A stretch of DNA of 64,000 nt from Vicinamibacteraceae bacterium (GTDB taxonomy: Bacteria; Planctomycetota; Phycisphaerae; Phycisphaerales; UBA5793), in contig WYBR01000042.1 of NCBI GenBank assembly GCA_011525805.1, positions 1-64,000 on the forward strand. The letters are read 5' to 3'. The position numbers and the translations under genes are program-made. Below the pieces are notes generated by a model. The model was not told the DNA's origin. It did not search any database and saw nothing but the letters and a program-made list of their open reading frames with translations. Of the stretch, positions 1 to 8,236 are shown one piece after another (position 1 is the stretch's first letter; every line of letters starts with the position of its first letter).

Positions 1-178
1 ACTTCGATTGCGTCTGGTATTCGTCAATGGCGAAGTACAGGGCCTTGAGCGTCTTCTCGTGCTCCGGCATCGCCTTGGCCATCTCGCTGATGCGGTTGAA
101 CAGGTCGTTGCTGGGCAGGGCGAGCAGTTCGTCGAGCGTCATCGCTGTCGTCGTCTCGTTGGTGGTTCGCGTCGTCAT
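1..178 (-). CDS. Partial CDS: N-terminal 59 residues of an unrecognised protein
   Basis: An ATG at 178 opens a frame that runs leftward off the window edge without a stop. The translation starts MTTRTTNETTTA and continues MTLDELLALPSNDLF, then a charged, helix-prone stretch rich in Glu and Lys. An AAAGGA ribosome-binding sequence sits nine bases before the ATG, the main reason to believe it. There is no signal peptide and no membrane segment in the visible part, so a small cytosolic protein is likely. I do not recognise the family. Codon positions show the strong G/C third-base bias of neighbouring genes. The rest of the gene lies outside the window. Confidence 0.6.
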   Translation of the reverse strand, partial: MTTRTTNETTTAMTLDELLALPSNDLFNRISEMAKAMPEHEKTLKALYFAIDEYQTQSK

Positions 179-631
179 GGTGGTGCGTCCTTTCGGTGGT
201 TTTCGCGGGCGGCCCATTCCGCCTCGCATTGCACACATGAGGGCATGAGCAGCGCGACAATGCAAGGCGATTCGCCGAGGATTCCGGCACATTTCGCAGA
301 TTGTGGGGAAGTGCCGATCAATGTGGGGAACCTCGACGTCCGGCGCGCGAAGTGTGCTAGGCATCTGCTAGGAAGGGCCGAACATCGCGCCGTGTTCGCC
401 CACGTCGGGCCGGGCTTGCACATGGGCCGACGCCTCGCATCGAGCAGCCCGGGCGCGCCGTGGGCCACGGAGGGCCGCCGTGTCGACGCCGCGTGAAGAA
501 CAGACCGTTCGACCAGACTCACGGCAAGTCGATCGCTCGGCCCCCGGCGGCACCCGGCGCGGCTGCGCACAGATTTGCAAAGCGGCGATTCACCGCGCTC
601 AAGAACCTATCATCTGAGGGAAGGTCAAAGG
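179..631. other. Intergenic region without a supported gene
   Basis: About 450 bases between two divergent small genes. Open frames on both strands here lack a ribosome-binding site and any recognisable protein features, and they overlap each other. I see no RNA gene, repeat or strong promoter. The segment presumably carries the divergent control regions of the flanking genes. Confidence 0.5.
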
Positions 632-874
632 ATGGACCACGCACTTCCGCCCACGGATGATGATCGGCGACTCAGATTGGAGTTGCGCTTCGTGCCCGCG
701 CGCGATCGTGACGATGCGCTGCAGGAGGCATGGCTGGCGCATCTGGAGGGCCGACCTGCTGCGACCGCGGTGAACACCTACACGAAGCGCCAGCGCCGCT
801 GGCGCAAGCGGATGCGGCCGCTGACGGGACTCACCCACGAGCAGTTGACAAAGAAATCGACGCGCCGCCCCTGA
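632..874 (+). CDS. Small sigma-70 region 2-like protein (80 aa), possibly phage or mobile-element derived
   Basis: The ATG at 632 is preceded by GGGAAGG and CAAAGG, which suit a ribosome-binding site, so I prefer it to the upstream in-frame start at 575. The protein is short, hydrophilic and very basic at the C-terminus (TYTKRQRRWRKRM). The stretch RDDALQEAWLAHLEG resembles the D-D-x-x-Q-E-x-x-L core of sigma-70 region 2. No region 4 follows, so it cannot be a complete sigma factor. Similar small sigma-like proteins occur in planctomycete mobile elements; that link is inference. A hairpin follows the stop codon. Alternative: a short DNA-binding protein of unknown role. Confidence 0.45.
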   Translation: MDHALPPTDDDRRLRLELRFVPARDRDDALQEAWLAHLEGRPAATAVNTYTKRQRRWRKRMRPLTGLTHEQLTKKSTRRP

Positions 875-880
875 AGCACC

Positions 881-916
881 GCGAGCCGCCGATCCTGTTG
901 AGAATCGACGGCTCGC
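881..916 (+). terminator. Hairpin after the 632-874 gene
   Basis: A 13-bp stem with one mismatch (GCGAGCCGCCGAT at 881-893 against ATCGACGGCTCGC at 904-916) encloses a 10-base loop, seven bases after the stop codon. There is no T tract on the + strand, so it may be a processing or weak termination structure. Confidence 0.45.
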
Positions 917-1120
917 GATCATGGAGCCTCTGAGCAGACTGTCTCGCCAGGCGCCCGTTTGCTTCAGCGCCTCCAATCCCGGCTCACATTGTCGGAGGCC
1001 TCCGGTACATGTCTCGGGGTAGTCGCTCTCCGAATGCGGAATTCACCCGCGCGGCAGCCATGCCGTCGCTTCTGCCGCATCGAGGAATCGCGGAGCCCGG
1101 AATCGAGCGTGCATGCCGCC

Positions 1121-1419
1121 CTATTCGATTCGAACCAGATTGCTCGTCGCGCATGGCGACAGGTCGAGCAGTTGCAGGTGTCCGCCGCAGGCGGCTGGGC
1201 CGGCGGTGGCGTTGAGAGTGCGCGAACCGCTCGGGCCGGCGCTGCCCTCCCAAGCGAGTTGAATCTGGTCGGAACCGAGGGCGAGTTGTGTGCCGGCGCA
1301 GGGCATGTTGCTGGGGATGATGAATGACCCGGTGTTGCGGGCGAAGATGAGCGCCACATGACCGCCGGGCGTCGCCCCGGACCACTCAATGCGGATGGGT
1401 CCGCCGGAGGGGCAGGTGG
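1121..1419 (-). repeat. About 300-bp diverged direct repeat, copy 1 (partner 6304-6602)
   Basis: The 3' ends of the first and third propeller genes are closely similar at the nucleotide level, including long identical runs such as the one encoding AACGGHLQLLD and the one encoding GPIRIEWSGATPGG. The middle paralogue carries a more diverged copy at about 3782-4080. The similarity covers exactly the C-terminal four-cysteine domain and not the propellers. This points to domain shuffling or gene conversion. Confidence 0.7.
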
Positions 1420-3745
1420 GGGCGATACTCAGCTGCGGACCGTCGGGGATGCGGAGTTTGACAAGAAAGGCATCGATGTCGCCGCCGTAGTGGGAGTTGA
1501 CCCGCCCTTCGTAGTCGGTGGACCAGGTACCGCCGGTCACCAGCGCGTTGCCAGCGCTGTCCACGGCGATTCCGGAGCCTGAATCACTTTCGCTTCCTCC
1601 CAGGTACATCATCCAAAGGATCTGACCGGCGGGGCTTACTTTGAGCGCGAAGGCGTCATCCGTGTTACTGCCATGCTGCGAGTTGTTTCTCCCTGCGAAG
1701 TTCGCGGAGGCAGTATACCCCGTTACGAGCGCGTTGCTGGCGGCGTCTATGGCGATTCCCTCGCCCGCATCCCACTCACTGCCACCGAGGTAGGTCATCC
1801 ACAGGATCTGACCGGAGGCGTTGACTTTGAGGGCAAATCCGTCCGCCACCCCGTGGAACGAGTTGTTTCGCCCGGCGAAGTTCGTGGAGCCGGTCGTGCC
1901 CGTCACCAGCGAGTTGCCGGTACTATCTACTGCGATTCCCACACCCATTTCCCAATCGCTCCCGCCGAGAAATGTCATCCACAGGACTTGACCGGAATGG
2001 CTGACCTTAAGTGCGAAAGCATCAGCCTCTTCGCCGTGCATTGAGTTGTTCCGGCCGGAGAAGTCGGTCGAAATAGTTACTCCCGCCATCAATGCGTTGT
2101 CGGTGCTGTCCGCAGCGATGCGGAAGCCCACGTCATCGCTGCTCCCACCGAGAAACGTCATCCACGAGAGCTCGCCCGACGGGCTGAGTTTGAGCACGAA
2201 GGCGTCAAACACGCCATGGAACGAGTTGTTCCGTCCCGCAAAATCAGCCGAGTCAGTCCCGCCTGCTACCATCGCGTTGCCGGCGCTGTCGACAGTGATG
2301 CCCAAACCTTCATCCACCTCGCTGCCGCCGAGATAGGTCATCCACAGGAGTTGGCCCGAGGGACTGACCTTGAGCGCAAAGGCATCTGACCTGCCGTAAG
2401 GCGAGTTAGTCCGCCCGGCGAAGTCAGTGGAACTAGTAATGCCTGTCACGAGAGCGTTACCGGCGCTGTCCACGGCGATGTCGTTGCCCCCGTCTGCGTG
2501 GCCTCCGCCAAGATAGGTCATCCACAGAAGTTGGCCGGAGGGACTAACTTTGAGCGCAAAGGCGTCGCCATCGCCGTGAGGCAAGTTGGTCCTCCCGGCA
2601 AAGTCGATGGAACCGGTACCGCCCGCTACGAGTGCGTTACCGGCGCTGTCCACGACGACGCTCCCTCCCCAGTCGCCACCACTCCCGCCGAGGTAGTACA
2701 TCCACGCGATCTCAGGATCGATGATGAGGGGGCGAGTGGGATCGATCGGACCGTTGAGAGCGATGCGGTAGGTACGGGCATCACAGATCTCGAAGCGGGC
2801 TGGGATGACAGATATGTCCGACGCACGGGTGCCCCGCTGGTTGGTTGCTTCTGCGAAAGCGGCGTCCCGCCCGTTCGCCACTGAGAAGGATGCATCGACG
2901 GCCGCGGTGGCCGTTCCAGCACCCTGTCGCTCGTTCAGTTGCTCATGCCACACAATCGGCGCGCCGTCGCGCAGCATGCCGAAGGTGGTTGCGATGTCGA
3001 GGTCGCCGTCTGCGTTCACGCACAGCGAATCGATTCCGTCGTAGTGGATGCGAATCTGTGTGTAGTCGGCGCCGGGGGCGCAGTAAAATTCGTACTTGAG
3101 GACACCGCGCGCATCCGGGGCGGCCATGACGTGCAGATCAATCCCCTTGTACAGATTCTCGTAGACGATCATTCCATACGAGGGCACGTCGCTCGCCCAA
3201 CGAGACTCATCATCTCCGATGAAGTAGTTGAACCGAGCCACCTGTGGTCCTGCGGCGCGCGGGAGGACGGCGTTCGACCCAGGAAAACTCACTTCAAGTG
3301 TAAGGTGCTCCCAACCCGGGGTGGAGTCCTCAAACCCCCGGGTCGGGTCGGCAGGTGCGCTTGATTCCTCGCGCGCGCGGGCTGGCAGCCCATGCTGCGG
3401 AGACCAAGGACTCCGTTGCGCGATGCGGAGGTGTGAACCGCTGTGCTCCGGTTTGGGGGAGTCGGACTTCTTCTCCCGGCGCAGGTGCATCGTCAGCGAT
3501 GATTCCCTGAAGGCGACATCGAGGCCGCAGCTCTTGAAGCCAATGTGAACAGCCTCATCCTCCCATTGGCCGTGATTGGGCACGAAGTGAACCCCACGCA
3601 GACCCAGGGACATGATCTCGGTGGTAGCAGGAGGCGGGGCAGCCCGACCGTCTGCGAAACTGACCGTCCAGCCGAGAAGCGCGACCGCTGCACTCAATGA
3701 GACGGCTCGCCGAAGCAGTGAGCTCTCCCGTGACATCGCACACAT
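1121..3745 (-). CDS. Secreted seven-repeat beta-propeller (SBBP-type) protein, paralogue 1
   Basis: 874 aa. An N-terminal signal peptide (hydrophobic VSLSAAVALLGWTVSFA) is followed by the N-terminal domain typical of SBBP proteins (VHFVPNHGQW, then FRESSLTMHL). Residues about 343-770 contain seven near-identical repeats of about 61 residues of the form WMTYLGGS...GIAVDSAGNALVTG...DFAGRNNS...DAFALKVSPSGQ, enough for one seven-bladed propeller. The last 105 residues form a separate four-cysteine domain (TCPSGGP, PCAGTQL, AACGGHLQLLD, PCATSN) shared with the next two genes. The protein is probably exported and surface-exposed; function unknown. Both the ATG at 3745 (GAGG five bases upstream) and the in-frame ATG at 3736 (AAGG nine bases upstream) are credible starts. 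It is the last of three tandem minus-strand paralogues. Confidence 0.85.
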   Translation of the reverse strand: MCAMSRESSLLRRAVSLSAAVALLGWTVSFADGRAAPPPATTEIMSLGLRGVHFVPNHGQWEDEAVHIGFKSCGLDVAFRESSLTMHLRREKKSDSPKPEHSGSHLRIAQRSPWSPQHGLPARAREESSAPADPTRGFEDSTPGWEHLTLEVSFPGSNAVLPRAAGPQVARFNYFIGDDESRWASDVPSYGMIVYENLYKGIDLHVMAAPDARGVLKYEFYCAPGADYTQIRIHYDGIDSLCVNADGDLDIATTFGMLRDGAPIVWHEQLNERQGAGTATAAVDASFSVANGRDAAFAEATNQRGTRASDISVIPARFEICDARTYRIALNGPIDPTRPLIIDPEIAWMYYLGGSGGDWGGSVVVDSAGNALVAGGTGSIDFAGRTNLPHGDGDAFALKVSPSGQLLWMTYLGGGHADGGNDIAVDSAGNALVTGITSSTDFAGRTNSPYGRSDAFALKVSPSGQLLWMTYLGGSEVDEGLGITVDSAGNAMVAGGTDSADFAGRNNSFHGVFDAFVLKLSPSGELSWMTFLGGSSDDVGFRIAADSTDNALMAGVTISTDFSGRNNSMHGEEADAFALKVSHSGQVLWMTFLGGSDWEMGVGIAVDSTGNSLVTGTTGSTNFAGRNNSFHGVADGFALKVNASGQILWMTYLGGSEWDAGEGIAIDAASNALVTGYTASANFAGRNNSQHGSNTDDAFALKVSPAGQILWMMYLGGSESDSGSGIAVDSAGNALVTGGTWSTDYEGRVNSHYGGDIDAFLVKLRIPDGPQLSIAPTCPSGGPIRIEWSGATPGGHVALIFARNTGSFIIPSNMPCAGTQLALGSDQIQLAWEGSAGPSGSRTLNATAGPAACGGHLQLLDLSPCATSNLVRIE

Positions 3746-3781
3746 CCTTACCTCGCGGCGAGCGCCGCGGCTGACGATCGA

Positions 3782-6259
3782 TTACTCCAAGCGCACGACA
3801 TTGCTCGTCGCGCAGAGCGTGAGATCGAGCAATTGCAGATGTCCGCCGCAGGCGACGGGTCCGGCGTTGGCGTTGAGGGTGCGCGCGCCGTCCGGGCCGG
3901 CGGCGCCCTGCCAGGCGAGGTGAATCTGGTTGGCGCCGAGGCCGAGTTGCGTTCCCGCACAGGGATTGCCGTCGGGTATTCGGAATGAGCCCATCTCTCT
4001 CGCAAACGCAAGGGCGACTTGTCCGTTCGGCGTGGCATCACTCCATGACACCTCAAGTGGCCCGCCGTCCGGGCATGTCGCATTCACGGTCAGCCGCGGC
4101 CCGTCAGCAACTCGCACCCGTACCAGGAACGCTTCATCAGACCCGCCACCGCCATGCGAGTTGAGCCGCCGCTCGAAATTGCCCGAGCGAGTCGTCCCCG
4201 CAATCCGAGCGCTGCCCCCACCGTCGAGGGCCACCGCAAACCCGCTATCAGAATTGCTGCCGCCAATGTAGATCATCCAGACGACGGCGCCAGACCCACC
4301 AACCTTTGCCAGAAAGGCGTCGCTGGAACCGCGCCCCTGGTTCAGTTGTCCTTCGAAGTCCGGAAGTCCTGCGAGTCCGGTCAGATAGACATCACCGACC
4401 GAGTCCATGGCAAGTCCATATCCGTAGTCCGTGCCCGAGCCGCCCTGATAGCTCATCCATCGGAGCCCACCGGACTCGGAGAGTCTCACGAGGAACACAT
4501 CCTCATATCCGCCGTGAAAAGTATTGATACGCCCTTCGAAATTGGTTGATCCCGTTTGCCCGGTGACGTAGATGTCGCCATTGAGATCAACGGCCACACC
4601 ATCGGGCCCAACGTAGTCGTATGAGCCCCCTCCTAGATAGCGGCTCCACTGGAGACTTCCGGTGGATGCCACCGTCGCGACGAACGCATCGACGCTGCCT
4701 TGATACCTGTTTCGCCTCAACTCCAAATCGATCGAGTCAGTAGTACCCACAATGACGGGGTCACCCGCCTGATTGGTGGCAATGCTCTCGGCTTCATCTC
4801 CTCCCGTCCCGCCGACATACCGCATCCATTGAGTCGTACCGCTCGCATCGACCTTCGCGACGTAAGCGTCGGCAACGTTGCCGGGGTAATGGTCATTGAG
4901 CCGCCCCTCAAAGTTCAGCGAGTGTGTCTGCCCGGCGAGAAAGACACCGCCAGCATCTGCAAGTGAGATGCCGTGGCCCGTGTCAGACAGACTTCCCCCT
5001 AGGTAGGTCATCCACGACACATCTCCGTTGGCTTTGACCTTGGCGATGAACGCGTCGTTCGAGCCGTGGCGCTCGTTATTGCGTCGCTCAAAGTCGATTG
5101 AACTGGTGGTGCCTGCCACATAGACACTGCCTGAAGCGTCGACGGCAATGCCATTGCCGAAATCGCTGCTGCTTCCTCCGAGGTAGGTCATCCAGACCAC
5201 TTGTCCTGCCGGGTCGACCTTGGATACGAACGCATCCCAACCCCCACGAAGCGTGTTTGTCCGCCCATCGAAGTCGGTCGAGTTGGTCCATCCCGTCACC
5301 AGCGAGTTGCCATTGGCATCCACTGCGACGTCCCTACCCTCCTCGCGCCCATTCACACCTCCCAGGTACCTCATCCACTCTACATCCGGATCGATGATGA
5401 GTCCGCGCGTCGGATCAACGGGTCCGTCGAGGAGGATGCGGTAGGTGTGCTCGTCAATCAGATCAAAACGTGCAGGGACCATCTCGCCTTTCGGTTGGTC
5501 AGATTGAGCTGCCGACCCGGAGGCGCGGGCTATCGCGTCATCGTGCCAGACGTGTGGCGCCTTGTCCATGAGCGTGCCGAACGCGGTTGTGATCTCCAAG
5601 TCACCGCATTCCCTCACACACAACGAGTCGATGCCGTCATAGGCGATGCGGATCTGCGCGTGGTCCGCCCCGGGCGCGACGTGAAACTCGTACTTGAGCA
5701 CCCCCGTGTCATTGCCGCACACGAGTAGGTCGATGCCGTCGTAGAGACCTTCGTATGCAACGGCCCCGTATGACGGCAGATCGCTCTGGCTTGCGCGGCC
5801 CTCTCCTCCGACGAAGTAGTTGAACCTGGCGGCCTGCGGCTGCATACCGCGCGGCGTGACGGGATTGCTGCCGGGGAAGGTGATTGTGAGGGTGAGGTGA
5901 TCGAGTCTGCATGACTCGTCCGATGCGCCGTTCGCGTTAGGAGGCAGTGCATCGCGAAGAGCATCGAAATCCTCTGCCTCACGGACACGGTTGGCCGGGC
6001 CGACATGGCCCGGCTCCCGGTCGAGATTACTACGTTCTCGCGACAGGTGCATCGTGAGCGACGATTCGCGGCACGCCACATCTAGACCACGCGACTTGAA
6101 GGCGTAGTAGACATCGTCATCAGACCACTGGCCGTGGTTGGGGATGAAGTACACACCGCGCAGGCCAACGGGCACCGGTTCCAGCGCCGACTCCTGAGCC
6201 GCTGCAAAGGCTGCGAGTGCGAGGACGACGCCCATTGTTAGCGAAGAGATACGACGCAT
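3782..6259 (-). CDS. Secreted seven-repeat beta-propeller (SBBP-type) protein, paralogue 2
   Basis: 825 aa from the ATG at 6259. I chose this start because the signal peptide follows directly (MRRISSLTMGVVLALAAFAAA). The 103 codons of open frame before it look non-coding, being arginine-rich shadow sequence of the upstream repeat. The domain order matches the neighbour: signal peptide, N-terminal SBBP-associated domain (GLRGVYFIPNHGQW), seven repeats of about 61 residues (roughly 293-720; WMTYLGGS...GIAVDASGSVYVAG...DAFIAKV), then the four-cysteine C-terminal domain ending CATSNVVRLE. The repeats are less uniform than in paralogue 1, so this copy is older or under less homogenisation. Predicted exported; role unknown. 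Confidence 0.85.
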   Translation of the reverse strand: MRRISSLTMGVVLALAAFAAAQESALEPVPVGLRGVYFIPNHGQWSDDDVYYAFKSRGLDVACRESSLTMHLSRERSNLDREPGHVGPANRVREAEDFDALRDALPPNANGASDESCRLDHLTLTITFPGSNPVTPRGMQPQAARFNYFVGGEGRASQSDLPSYGAVAYEGLYDGIDLLVCGNDTGVLKYEFHVAPGADHAQIRIAYDGIDSLCVRECGDLEITTAFGTLMDKAPHVWHDDAIARASGSAAQSDQPKGEMVPARFDLIDEHTYRILLDGPVDPTRGLIIDPDVEWMRYLGGVNGREEGRDVAVDANGNSLVTGWTNSTDFDGRTNTLRGGWDAFVSKVDPAGQVVWMTYLGGSSSDFGNGIAVDASGSVYVAGTTSSIDFERRNNERHGSNDAFIAKVKANGDVSWMTYLGGSLSDTGHGISLADAGGVFLAGQTHSLNFEGRLNDHYPGNVADAYVAKVDASGTTQWMRYVGGTGGDEAESIATNQAGDPVIVGTTDSIDLELRRNRYQGSVDAFVATVASTGSLQWSRYLGGGSYDYVGPDGVAVDLNGDIYVTGQTGSTNFEGRINTFHGGYEDVFLVRLSESGGLRWMSYQGGSGTDYGYGLAMDSVGDVYLTGLAGLPDFEGQLNQGRGSSDAFLAKVGGSGAVVWMIYIGGSNSDSGFAVALDGGGSARIAGTTRSGNFERRLNSHGGGGSDEAFLVRVRVADGPRLTVNATCPDGGPLEVSWSDATPNGQVALAFAREMGSFRIPDGNPCAGTQLGLGANQIHLAWQGAAGPDGARTLNANAGPVACGGHLQLLDLTLCATSNVVRLE

Positions 6260-6303
6260 GCTAGTGTCTCCGAATGTGGGTCGTAAAGCCGTGATGCCGT
6301 CTC

Positions 6304-7875
6304 TCATTCGATCCTCGCCACGTTGCTCGCTGCACACGGGGTGAGGTCGAGCAATTGCAGATGTCCGCCGCAGGCGGCTGGGCCGGCGGTGGTGTTGAGG
6401 ACGCGAGAACCGTTGGCGCCCGCGCCGCCTTGCCAGGCGAGTTGGATCTGATTGGAGCCAAGGCCGAGTTGTGTGCCGGCGCAGGGCACGTTGTTTGGGA
6501 TGATGAACGAGCCAGTGTTGCGGGCGAAGATGAGCGCGACCTGCCCGCCGGGCGTCGCGCCTGACCACTCGATGCGGATGGGGCCGCCGGAGGGGCAGGT
6601 GGCTTGGGCGCGAAGGAGGCGAGTCGACGGATAGATTGTGTAGTGGGCGAGCCAGATGTCCTGGCCACCGTAAGAGCGCTTGCCGAGCAGTCCGCTCGTC
6701 GAACCGGCAAAGACAGCCTGTGAGGAAGTGAGGGCTAACGCGCCAGTCGTCTCCTCCCGGTTCTGCGATCCGAACTGAGCACCCCAGAGCCTATTTCCGG
6801 CGGCATCAAACTGCGCGATCCATGCATCGGATTCTCCCTGATTCTGGCCGAAAAGGTCATCAAGGGTCGAACCGCCAGCAAGAATCCCGCCACCATCATC
6901 TGATGTCATCGAAATGAGGTGCGTGCTAATGCCGTCGTTGAACTGCACTAGCCAAAGCTGGCTTCCATCACCGCTGTACCTGGTGATCCATGCAGATGGT
7001 CCCGATGGGCCTCCGCCGCCGAGAGCACCATTGGTGCTGCCTCCAAAGTACGCGCCACCTCTCCCATCCGAGGTGACACCTCGGCACTCCTCCCATTGCG
7101 GGGTGCCGAGTTGCTCGATCCACAGGCGATTGCCATCAGAATCGTAACGGGACAGCCACGCATCGCGATCACCCTGTATTGGCCCACCAAGACTACCAGT
7201 AGTCCACCCACCGATGAGCACGCCGCCGGAACCATCATGGGCGATCGTCGAGGCTTCATCGTGTCCTGGCGTTCCAAATTGCCGAATCCATATCGGTTCA
7301 CCATCTCGGCTGAACCGCCCGATCCATGCGTCAATCCCACCCTCGTTCGGACCTCCCAAGGCGCCGCCTGAGAAGCCCGAAGCGAAGCAACCGCCCGCGC
7401 CGTCCGAAGCGAGCGACCTCAGGAAGTCGCTGGCGCTCGTTCCGAACTGCACGAGCCACAACTGGTTTCCGACCGAGTCGAAACGCGCGAGCCAAACGTC
7501 GTCACTTCCTGCGTTCGCACCGCCGAGTGCGCCCCGCGTCGTTCCTCCCGCGAAAACGCCCCCCGCGCCATCAGGAACAAGTCCATCGACGCCATCGTTC
7601 TGACTTGTTCCGAACTGCCGAATCCATGCGATGTCGCCAGCCACAGTGAAGCGCGCCAGCCACGCATCCATTTGACCCTGGTTGGGTCCGCCGAACGCGC
7701 CGATGGTCCAACCCGCCCCGAATGTCCCGCCGGCTCCGTCTTCCACGAGTGTCGTCACCGATTCATTCCATTCGGAGCCATGCTGCACCAGCCACATTCG
7801 CTCCTGCGCGCCGACGGGAAGGGCTGACACGAGCGCGCTCAACAACGCACTAAGCACTGATAACGACATCCGCAT
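6304..7875 (-). CDS. Secreted seven-repeat propeller protein with shared C-terminal domain, paralogue 3
   Basis: 523 aa from the ATG at 7875, which has GGGAG about eight bases upstream and is followed by a signal peptide (MRMSLSVLSALLSALVSALPVGA). The longer open frame to 8175 adds low-quality arginine- and serine-rich sequence, so I reject it. Unlike its neighbours it lacks the large N-terminal domain. Seven repeats of about 56 residues begin almost directly after the signal peptide, with the pattern LWLVQFGT...DGAGGVFAGG...GALGGPN...DAWLARFD. The C-terminal 105 residues are the same four-cysteine domain as in the other two paralogues. Likely an exported surface protein. The repeat family differs in detail from SBBP but has the same length and tryptophan/glycine framework. 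Confidence 0.82.
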   Translation of the reverse strand: MRMSLSVLSALLSALVSALPVGAQERMWLVQHGSEWNESVTTLVEDGAGGTFGAGWTIGAFGGPNQGQMDAWLARFTVAGDIAWIRQFGTSQNDGVDGLVPDGAGGVFAGGTTRGALGGANAGSDDVWLARFDSVGNQLWLVQFGTSASDFLRSLASDGAGGCFASGFSGGALGGPNEGGIDAWIGRFSRDGEPIWIRQFGTPGHDEASTIAHDGSGGVLIGGWTTGSLGGPIQGDRDAWLSRYDSDGNRLWIEQLGTPQWEECRGVTSDGRGGAYFGGSTNGALGGGGPSGPSAWITRYSGDGSQLWLVQFNDGISTHLISMTSDDGGGILAGGSTLDDLFGQNQGESDAWIAQFDAAGNRLWGAQFGSQNREETTGALALTSSQAVFAGSTSGLLGKRSYGGQDIWLAHYTIYPSTRLLRAQATCPSGGPIRIEWSGATPGGQVALIFARNTGSFIIPNNVPCAGTQLGLGSNQIQLAWQGGAGANGSRVLNTTAGPAACGGHLQLLDLTPCAASNVARIE

Positions 7876-8236
7876 GATGGACTCCCGCCTACCTCGAAAG
7901 GGATCGTGATCGAACTTGGCCACCGCACATCCGCGTCCAACCGCAAACAGTTCCGAACAGCTGCTGCGCCCTCCACTCAATTCGCCCCCATCACGGCGTG
8001 ACGGTGCGGACGAACTTAGCCCTGATGAACGTCGTCGGCCGGTGAGCGATCCGACGACGGTCAGGTGATGATGCTTCATTGACACGATCCGTTCGCAGTT
8101 GCAATCCACTTTCGACCCGGTATGCCGGGCGAGGACTGCCCGGACACGATGGACGCCGCCACAATGGCGCGACATCTCCTCCAGACATCAGGCGCCGAAT
8201 CGTGCCTGGCCGGGCCACGAAATCGGAAGAAAACTG
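7876..8236. other. Intergenic region upstream of the propeller cluster
   Basis: About 360 bases with no supported gene. It lies between the minus-strand kinase gene upstream and the minus-strand propeller gene, so it holds the end of one unit and presumably the promoter of the other. I could not identify a convincing promoter or terminator by eye. Confidence 0.4.

Noticed and set aside
8-496. + strand ORF of 162 codons at the left edge
   Set aside because: It lacks a ribosome-binding site and runs antisense to the better supported partial gene at 1-178.
1460-2730. Regular 180-base periodicity considered as CRISPR or satellite DNA
   Set aside because: The period matches the 61-residue coding repeats of the propeller protein and keeps the reading frame. 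There are no short identical repeats with unique spacers.
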